Below, one piece after another: positions 7,264-11,386 of a stretch of 11,386 nt of DNA. The notes beneath the pieces were generated by a model, which did not search any database, had not been told where the DNA came from, and was given only the letters and a program-made list of their open reading frames with translations. Position numbers and translations under genes: made by a program. Location: the NCBI GenBank assembly GCA_021159265.1, contig JAGGSD010000328.1, positions 1 through 11,386 of the forward strand. Reading direction: 5' to 3'. Source of the DNA: Syntrophobacterales bacterium (GTDB taxonomy: Bacteria > Desulfobacterota > Syntrophia > Syntrophales > UBA6807). Within the stretch, counting starts at the first letter, position 1. Each line of letters starts with the position of its first letter.

Positions 7264-7345
7264 ACGTTCGACGGTTCGACTGAGTTCACCGAAGGCTGAG
7301 CTCACGCCGAAGCCATTTTTGCAAGAATTTTACAATCAAGGAACC
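7264..7345. repeat. Dispersed repeat, copy A (short form)
   Basis: The core 7271-7322 (acggttcgactgag, then ccgaaggctgagctca, then cgccgaagcca) is nearly identical to 10469-10532. The tail tacaatcaagga (7331-7342) matches tacaattaaggga at 10591. Compared with the other copy it lacks a 13-bp internal duplication and a roughly 45-bp palindromic insert. It fills the gap between ybhG and the first ATPase gene on the minus strand and gives that ATPase frame a spurious N-terminal extension. Confidence 0.75.
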
Positions 7346-7350
7346 CCTGA

Positions 7351-8361
7351 TCACTGTAACCAGGCATCGGCAGGCATTCCCGGTTTCAATTCCACGCCAG
7401 GGTTGGGAATAGAAATTTTTACAAGGTAAACGAGTTTGACCCTTTCCTTGTGGGTCTGGATAATCTTTGGCGTAAATTCTCCTTCAGTGGAGATAAAAGA
7501 GACTGTGCCCCTATAAACCTTATCGGGAAACGCATCAACCTTTACACGAACTTTCTGCCCCGGTTTTACTTTCCCTATTTCTGTTTCTCCAACGAATATT
7601 TTCAATTTTACTGTGGAAAGATCTGACAGGGTCAGCGCTTCACGTCCCGCTGTGACCACTTCCCCCGGTTCCACATTGCGACTTGTCAGGATGCCGCTGA
7701 AAGGTGACCTGAGTTGTGTATATCCAAGCTGAATTCCGGTGAAATCAAGCGCCGCTTTAGCAGCCAGATATTGTGCTTTGGCAACTTCAATTTCTTTTCT
7801 GGTAACTTCTATATGTTTCAGATTGCTTCGAGCCTGTTTCAAAATAGCCTTCGCTTCGGATAATCTGGCCGCTGCCGTATCATTGCGAAGGGTTACGTTT
7901 TCCCATTCCGTTCGTGAAATGACGTTACTCTTGTAGAGTTTGTCATACCTTTCTTTATTTTTGTGTGCCTCGTTCAGGACAGCCCTCGCGTTTGAAACAC
8001 CGGCTCCGGCCCTTTCAACTTCGGCAGGCAGAGTTTTTTTGTAAACTTCAAGAAGTGTTTCCAAGCGCTGTAAATTCTTTTTTGCCCGCATCAGATTTGC
8101 TTCAGCCTCTTTATGCCGTGCCAGATACGAAGATTTGTCCAGTTTTGCCAGAAGCTGATCTTTCTCCACATGTTGTCCTTCATTTACGAGGACACTGACA
8201 ACCCTGCCGCTTACCTGAAAAGAGAGTTCCGACTGAGTTACATCAATGGTGCCCGAATAATACAGTTTTTCAGTATGCGCTTTTCGCTGCCCGAAATAAA
8301 CAAGGAAACCGACACCAAAAAAAAGAACCAGAAAAGTTATTATAATAATTCGCTTTCTCAA
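7351..8361 (-). CDS. ybhG: HlyD-family membrane-fusion (periplasmic adaptor) protein, YbhG-like
   Basis: A 336-aa adaptor linking an inner-membrane ABC exporter to the envelope. Residues 5-24 form an N-terminal membrane anchor. LSFQVSGRVVSVLVNEGQHVEKDQLLAKLD (46-75) is the first half of the lipoyl domain. A long helical hairpin spans about 78-208. The lipoyl domain closes with LRSPFSGILTSRNVEPGEVV (217-236), and a beta-barrel follows. VSFISTEGEFTPKIIQT (287-303) closely resembles the EFTPK segment of E. coli YbhG, and LKPGMPADAWL ends the protein. The start is TTG with GGGAGG 7 nt upstream (8369-8374). It is the first gene of the exporter operon and is divergent from paaK across 200 bp. No TetR-type regulator, as found with E. 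coli ybh, is in the window. Confidence 0.9.
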   Translation of the reverse strand: MRKRIIIITFLVLFFGVGFLVYFGQRKAHTEKLYYSGTIDVTQSELSFQVSGRVVSVLVNEGQHVEKDQLLAKLDKSSYLARHKEAEANLMRAKKNLQRLETLLEVYKKTLPAEVERAGAGVSNARAVLNEAHKNKERYDKLYKSNVISRTEWENVTLRNDTAAARLSEAKAILKQARSNLKHIEVTRKEIEVAKAQYLAAKAALDFTGIQLGYTQLRSPFSGILTSRNVEPGEVVTAGREALTLSDLSTVKLKIFVGETEIGKVKPGQKVRVKVDAFPDKVYRGTVSFISTEGEFTPKIIQTHKERVKLVYLVKISIPNPGVELKPGMPADAWLQ

Positions 8362-8368
8362 ACGTTGA

Positions 8369-8374
8369 CCTCCC
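8369..8374 (-). promoter_or_regulatory. Ribosome binding site deciding the TTG start of ybhG
   Basis: GGGAGG on the minus strand sits 7 nt before TTG at 8361. This spacing is optimal and supports the unusual start, because no in-frame ATG lies close to the membrane anchor. Confidence 0.7.
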
Positions 8375-8388
8375 TATCAAGTTGATAA

Positions 8389-8418
8389 TTTATATCATTT
8401 CATCAAGGAATTAAACAA
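8389..8418 (-). promoter_or_regulatory. Candidate promoter of the exporter operon
   Basis: On the minus strand TTGTTT (8418-8413) is followed after 18 bp by TATAAA (8394-8389). The -10 box matches 5 of 6 consensus positions and the -35 box 3 of 6. The predicted transcription start lies about 20 bp before the TTG of ybhG. It is the best candidate in the divergent 200-bp region, but it is unproven. Confidence 0.35.
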
Positions 8419-8561
8419 GAACAAACTTCTTGACACAAGAAATTCAAATTGAACAGGCATTCTTTATTAGTTGCGATAGAGAAATCAATATGTTAATTAT
8501 ATTTTTATGGTTTTTGTTTTCCTCCAACAGGGGAAATAAATAGCAAAAAGGAGGGTTTGAT

Positions 8562-9863
8562 ATGATTTATAACGAGGAATTTGAAACGCTGCCCAGGGAA
8601 GCTTTGGAAGCGCTTCAACTAAAGAGACTTCAACAAGTGGCGGAACGTGTTTATCATACTGTTGGTTTTTATAAAAAAGTTTTTGATGAAGCCGGTGTTA
8701 CACCGGATAATATAAAAAGACTGGAAGATATAAGAAAACTTCCTTTTACTGCAAAGCAGGATTTAAGAGATAATTATCCATTCGGGCTGTTTGCGGTGCC
8801 TATGAGTAACATTGTCAGACTTCACGCGTCTTCAGGGACTACCGGCAAGCCAACGGTCGTGGGATATACACGAAGGGATATCGAAACGTGGTCAAGACTT
8901 ATGGCAAGATCTTTTGTTGCCGCAGGCTTAACAAAAAATGATATCATTCACAATGCATATGGATATGGTCTCTTTACAGGAGGACTCGGCGCTCATTACG
9001 GAGCGGAGCAACTCGGGGCAAGTGTGATTCCCATGTCAGGCGGAAGCACGAAAAAACAGATCATGATTTTACAGGACTTTGGCCCGACTGCTATAAGCTG
9101 CACACCATCATACGCCCTTTATCTCGCAGAAAAGGGAGAAGAAATGGGAATCGACATGAAATCCCTGAATTTACGTGTGGGTATCCTTGGCGCGGAACCA
9201 TGGAGTGAAAAGATAAGGCAGGAAATTGAAACCAAATTAAATATTACAGCGCTCGATATCTACGGCGCCTCAGAACTGATGGGGCCGGGAGTAGCCATGG
9301 AATGTGCTGAGGGGCGTAACGGTCTGCATGTATTTGAAGATCATTTTATCGTGGAAACAATCGACCCGAAAACAGAAGAGGTTGTGCCAAACGGGGAAGA
9401 AGGAGAACTGGTATTTACAACTCTCACAAAGGAAGCGTTTCCTTTAATACGATACAGAACAGGAGATATATCCAGATTAATGAAGGAGCCATGCAGATGC
9501 GGCAGAACCCTTACAAGAATTGCCCGTATATCCGGTCGTAGTGACGATATGCTGATCATAAGGGGTGTCAATGTATATCCATCCCAGATAGAAAATGTAC
9601 TTTTAGAAGTCGAAGGACTCGAGCCTCATTACGAGCTTCTCGTGGGGAGAGAAGGTGCGCTGGATACTCTTGAGATTCGTGTAGAAGTAAGTGAATCGGC
9701 TTTTTCCGACGAGGTGAGAACGCTCCAGAAACTTGAAAAGCGAATCGTGAAAGATGTCAAAGACTATCTGGGTGTTTCAGCAACAGTAAAACTGGTCGAG
9801 CCAAACAGTTTACAACATTTTGTAGGCAAGGCCCGGCGAGTTATTGATAAGAGAAATATCTAG
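8562..9863 (+). CDS. paaK: Phenylacetate-CoA ligase (PaaK-type, AMP-forming)
   Basis: A 433-aa cytoplasmic acyl-adenylate enzyme that converts phenylacetate or a related aryl acid, ATP and CoA to the aryl-CoA, AMP and PPi. Visible core motifs are the A3 loop SSGTTGKPT (90-98), YGASE (234-238), YRTGD (298-302), and the hinge ISGRSDDMLIIRGVNVYP (323-340). A CRCG motif (311-314) is common in this clade. The typical opening is FETLPREALEALQLKRLQ (7-24). The length is normal and no motif is broken. The ATG has a strong aaaggaggg (8547-8554) upstream. A tandem ACT-domain gene follows after 19 bp, an arrangement I recall as common in anaerobes and archaea, often near indolepyruvate ferredoxin oxidoreductase genes, which are not visible here. 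The exact acid substrate cannot be read from the sequence. Confidence 0.92.
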   Translation: MIYNEEFETLPREALEALQLKRLQQVAERVYHTVGFYKKVFDEAGVTPDNIKRLEDIRKLPFTAKQDLRDNYPFGLFAVPMSNIVRLHASSGTTGKPTVVGYTRRDIETWSRLMARSFVAAGLTKNDIIHNAYGYGLFTGGLGAHYGAEQLGASVIPMSGGSTKKQIMILQDFGPTAISCTPSYALYLAEKGEEMGIDMKSLNLRVGILGAEPWSEKIRQEIETKLNITALDIYGASELMGPGVAMECAEGRNGLHVFEDHFIVETIDPKTEEVVPNGEEGELVFTTLTKEAFPLIRYRTGDISRLMKEPCRCGRTLTRIARISGRSDDMLIIRGVNVYPSQIENVLLEVEGLEPHYELLVGREGALDTLEIRVEVSESAFSDEVRTLQKLEKRIVKDVKDYLGVSATVKLVEPNSLQHFVGKARRVIDKRNI

Positions 9864-9869
9864 AAAAAA

Positions 9870-9875
9870 AGGAGG
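9870..9875 (+). promoter_or_regulatory. Ribosome binding site fixing the ACT-protein start
   Basis: AGGAGG lies 7 nt before ATG at 9883. It shows that the longer frame beginning at 9844, which would overlap paaK by 20 bp and add 13 residues, is not the real start. Confidence 0.85.
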
Positions 9876-9882
9876 ACAACCT

Positions 9883-10314
9883 ATGAAAGTAGAACAGATA
9901 TCTGTTTTTCTGGAGAATAAGCCGGGGGGGCTTGAATATGTAACCAGAGTTCTTGGTGACGCTGGAATAAATATCAGAGCGTTATCTCTTGCCGATACCT
10001 CAGATTTCGGTATTCTCCGGCTTATCGTAAACGATATTGATACAGCGGAAAAAACACTCCAATCCAAGGGTCTTACGGTGAGACGCACATCTGTTGTAGC
10101 AGTTGAAGTCCCCGACCATCCGGGAGGTCTTCACAGCATTATCGAAGTTCTGTCAGGGAAGGATATCAATGTCGAATATACGTATGCTTTTGTCGAAAGA
10201 AGCGGCGAAAATGCACTGATTATATTCAGATTTGACCGCACCGATGAAGCAATTGATGTTCTTCAGGAAAATGGCTTTACAGTGCTTCCCGGGAACAGGG
10301 TTTACCAACTTTGA
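9883..10314 (+). CDS. Tandem ACT-domain protein, PaaK-associated
   Basis: A 143-aa protein made of two ACT domains (about 3-70 and 72-140). Each opens with the ligand-loop pattern: ENKPGGLEYVTRVLGDAGINIRAL (11-34) and PDHPGGLHSIIEVLSGKDINVEY (77-99). No catalytic domain is attached. ACT domains usually bind amino acids or related small molecules and regulate a partner enzyme. The gene starts 19 bp after paaK with a strong ribosome binding site, so it is co-transcribed, and the pairing is recurrent in anaerobes by recall. A role as sensor or regulator of PaaK or of aromatic amino-acid breakdown is an inference. Databases often label such proteins as acetolactate synthase small-subunit-like, which fits the fold but not the context. 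Confidence 0.85.
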   Translation: MKVEQISVFLENKPGGLEYVTRVLGDAGINIRALSLADTSDFGILRLIVNDIDTAEKTLQSKGLTVRRTSVVAVEVPDHPGGLHSIIEVLSGKDINVEYTYAFVERSGENALIIFRFDRTDEAIDVLQENGFTVLPGNRVYQL

Positions 10315-10333
10315 CAGTTTCGTAAAAAACTCC

Positions 10334-10381
10334 GCTATGCCGTTTTACGGCATTATAATGGAAAGTAACTTGCGGCATAGC
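10334..10381 (+). repeat. Structured inverted repeat with competing stems
   Basis: Outer arms gctatgccg (10334-10342) and cggcatagc (10373-10381) are a perfect 9-bp pair. The left arm can instead pair locally as atgccg/cggcat (10337-10342 with 10348-10353). A further self-complementary 10-mer, cattataatg, lies at 10351-10360. The structure starts 20 bp after the ACT-protein stop. It may end the paaK transcript, but there is no T-run after the outer stem. Confidence 0.5.
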
Positions 10382-10426
10382 TACTCAGGTATCAAACAGC
10401 GGGTTGCATTTTTACCGTATGGGCAG

Positions 10427-10444
10427 GGGAGGGTTTAACCTCCC
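10427..10444. repeat. GC-rich hairpin
   Basis: Arms gggagg (10427-10432) and cctccc (10439-10444) enclose a 6-nt loop. No T-run follows on either strand, so it is more likely part of the intergenic repeat mosaic than an intrinsic terminator. Confidence 0.35.
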
Positions 10445-10447
10445 TTC

Positions 10448-10606
10448 ACGGTTCGACTGAGCGATTCAACGGTTCAACTGAGCTCGCCGAAGGCTGAGCT
10501 CATGCCGAAATCTCACGCCGAAGCCAATTTTGCCTGTCTGCGCCTGCCTGTGCCGCCTGCACGGCAGACAGGCAGGCACGAACTTTACTTTACAATTAAG
10601 GGACTG
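10448..10606. repeat. Dispersed repeat, copy B (long form)
   Basis: This copy matches the repeat inside the ABC operon (7264-7345) in the same plus-strand orientation: acggttcaactgag (10469-10482), ccgaaggctgagctca (10487-10502), cgccgaagccaatttt and the tail tacaattaaggga (10591-10603). Relative to copy A it has a duplicated leading unit (acggttcgactgag at 10448-10461), a 13-bp internal duplication near 10503-10515, and a palindromic insert at about 10532-10580. Confidence 0.75.
10531..10577. repeat. Palindromic insert with two alternative stems
   Basis: An 11-bp perfect pair is formed by tgcctgtctgc (10531-10541) and gcagacaggca (10564-10574). A competing 10-bp perfect pair is formed by gcctgcctgt (10542-10551) and acaggcaggc (10568-10577). 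A small inner stem gtgc/gcac (10550-10553 with 10559-10562) is compatible with the first pairing only. It is absent from copy A of the surrounding repeat. Confidence 0.6.
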
Positions 10607-10700
10607 AGATCGGGGCAAGGATTCCCCCAATGAAATAGAAAGGGAAGTAGTCCCAGTTAAATGGTTTCTTTAAGAGACTGTGCCGGAAGAGGATAAAAGC

Positions 10701-10730
10701 TTGACAGAAAGCGGTTTATTGATATATAAT
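10701..10730 (+). promoter_or_regulatory. Sigma70-type promoter of vapBC
   Basis: A perfect TTGACA (10701-10706) and a perfect TATAAT (10725-10730) are separated by 18 bp. Transcription would start near 10737, about 28 bp before the vapB ATG. It is the strongest promoter match in the window. Confidence 0.8.
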
Positions 10731-10749
10731 TTGCTCAAAATATTATATA
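10723..10749. promoter_or_regulatory. Probable VapB/VapBC operator
   Basis: The 8-bp arms tatataat (10723-10730) and attatata (10742-10749) are perfect reverse complements around an 11-bp spacer. The left arm contains the -10 box and the pair straddles the predicted start point, the expected place for an autorepressor site. The arms are AT-rich, so chance symmetry is a risk. Confidence 0.5.
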
Positions 10750-10764
10750 CTAAGGGGAGTCCAA

Positions 10765-10968
10765 ATGCGGACGCTTATAGATATACAAGATGAGCTTGTG
10801 AATGATTTATTAAGAGAAACCAAGGCAAAGACAAAGAAAGATGCAATAGTTACGGCTATAGAATCCTATCTCAGCCAGAAAAGGCGAGAGGCATTAGCCT
10901 CCCTGATTGGCAATTACGATTTTGGTTACAATTTAGAAGAGTTAGAAGAGATGAGAAAAGATGACTAA
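10765..10968 (+). CDS. vapB: VapB-type antitoxin
   Basis: A 67-aa protein with the short VapB antitoxin pattern. The N-terminus MRTLIDIQDELVNDLLRETKAKTKKDAIVTAIESYL (1-36) fits a ribbon-helix-helix DNA-binding domain: one strand, then two helices with the K-x-x-A turn. The C-terminal tail, rich in Tyr, Phe, Leu and Glu (about 48-67, GNYDFGYNLEELEEM), fits a segment that wraps around and blocks the PIN toxin. The ATG has aaggggag 5 nt upstream (10752-10759). The stop overlaps the vapC start by 8 bp. It should repress its own promoter through the inverted repeat at the -10 box. Confidence 0.85.
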   Translation: MRTLIDIQDELVNDLLRETKAKTKKDAIVTAIESYLSQKRREALASLIGNYDFGYNLEELEEMRKDD

Positions 10969-11377
10969 AGTAATCATTGACACCTCTGCCTGGATAGCTT
11001 CTTTTCAACGAGAAGGGGATACGGAACTAAAAGGGCTCGTGAAACGGCTCATCACCGAACAAGATGTTCTTCTGCCGGGGATAATAAAGGCCGAGTTCTT
11101 GAGGGGAGCAAAAGATGGAAAAGAATACGAAAAACTCAGCGATTTATTGAAAGGGTTGACCTACTTACCAGTAGAAGATAATTTTTGGGGAAGGCTGTCC
11201 AGGTTTTCTTTTGAACTTTTTAGAAAAGGTCTTACTGTTCCTCTCACAGATACCTACATAGCCTTAATTGCCATAGAAAATGATGTTCCTATGGTCCATA
11301 AAGACAAACATTTTGATCTTATTGCCCAGAAAAAACCTTTGAAAATATTGAGGCCCGAATCTAGTGTTCAGACATAG
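10961..11377 (+). CDS. vapC: VapC-type PIN-domain ribonuclease toxin
   Basis: A complete 138-aa PIN-domain protein. It starts with the typical strand VIIDTSAWI (4-12), giving acidic residue D7. E45 lies in KAEFLRG, D97 in LTDTYIA and D115 in HKDKHFD, so the four-acid metal site is intact. VapC toxins are magnesium-dependent endoribonucleases, often cutting tRNA or rRNA; the target here is unknown. The gene overlaps vapB by 8 bp, giving translational coupling and tight toxin-antitoxin stoichiometry. The stop is 9 bp before the window end. No inactivating change is seen, so the pair appears functional. Confidence 0.9.
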   Translation: MTKVIIDTSAWIASFQREGDTELKGLVKRLITEQDVLLPGIIKAEFLRGAKDGKEYEKLSDLLKGLTYLPVEDNFWGRLSRFSFELFRKGLTVPLTDTYIALIAIENDVPMVHKDKHFDLIAQKKPLKILRPESSVQT

Positions 11378-11386
11378 GACTGGGAA

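Larger units (their letters stand above)
10315..10764. other. 450-bp non-coding region rich in palindromes
   Basis: No convincing gene lies here. It holds, in order, a structured hairpin after the ACT gene (10334-10381), a GC-rich hairpin (10427-10444), the long repeat copy B (10448-10606) with its nested palindrome, about 90 bp with only a weak 6-bp inverted pair (gggact at 10600 and agtccc at 10649), and the vapBC promoter (10701-10730). Confidence 0.7.

Noticed and set aside
7210..7305. N-terminal extension of the first ABC ATPase (start at 7305)
   Set aside because: The 32 extra codons lie within dispersed repeat sequence, resemble no ABC-domain start, and the ABC fold begins just after the ATG at 7209.
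8430..8458. paaK promoter starting with TTGACA at 8430
   Set aside because: No acceptable -10 box lies 16-18 bp downstream (the bases there are near gaacaggc), so the -35 match alone was not accepted.
9844..9882. Longer start for the ACT-domain protein, overlapping paaK
   Set aside because: The ATG at 9883 has AGGAGG at ideal spacing and begins directly at the first ACT strand; the extension encodes the ribosome binding site.
10232..10438. 68-aa open frame overlapping the end of the ACT gene
   Set aside because: Its first part is an out-of-frame reading of the ACT domain and the rest is structured repeat DNA; no ribosome binding site is seen.
10448..10577. CRISPR array
   Set aside because: The repeated units are short, irregularly spaced and degenerate, with no constant-length spacers and no cas genes.

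Overview
The window looks like a chromosomal segment of an anaerobic, Gram-negative, Deltaproteobacteria-like (Desulfobacterota/Syntrophales-type) bacterium. This rests on a phenylacetate-CoA ligase plus tandem-ACT gene pair typical of amino-acid- and aromatic-degrading anaerobes, a YbhGFSR-type envelope exporter with a membrane-fusion protein, many dispersed palindromic intergenic repeats, and moderate base composition. No rRNA, tRNA, CRISPR array, transposase or prophage gene is visible, so the taxonomic guess is an inference.

Layout. Bases 1-183 are non-coding and repeat-rich: a three-way-junction inverted repeat, a 17-bp palindrome and a widespread 'cattgcgaggagcg' repeat. Then on the + strand come a CobD-like PLP enzyme (184-1260), a DUF4143-type AAA ATPase with its own candidate promoter (1340-2497) and the JAMM-domain protein RadC (2527-3264). 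Bases 3265-3444 hold a GGGGTC-type repeat and a weak hairpin. A five-gene minus-strand operon follows (8361 down to 3445): membrane-fusion protein YbhG, two separate ABC ATPases matching the two halves of YbhF, and two ABC-2 permeases (YbhS-like, YbhR-like). Four of the five genes overlap or nearly touch; the exception is the gap between ybhG and the first ATPase, which is filled by a dispersed repeat. Divergently on the + strand lie paaK (8562-9863) and a tandem ACT-domain protein (9883-10314). Bases 10315-10764 are a 450-bp mosaic of palindromes, including a second, expanded copy of the repeat found inside the ABC operon. The window ends with a VapBC toxin-antitoxin pair (10765-11377) with a strong sigma70-type promoter whose -10 box lies in an inverted repeat.

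How the genes work together. The five minus-strand genes should form one tripartite-type exporter: ATPase heterodimer, permease heterodimer and periplasmic adaptor. The two ATPases carry complementary motif defects that predict one consensus and one degenerate ATP site. PaaK would activate phenylacetate or another aryl acid to its CoA thioester, with the ACT protein as a likely ligand sensor. VapB neutralises VapC and should repress the pair. The + strand genes at the left end have no obvious shared pathway.

Nothing here is clearly a new defence or mobile system. The least ordinary features are the repeat families between the transcription units and the split, asymmetric ATPase pair.
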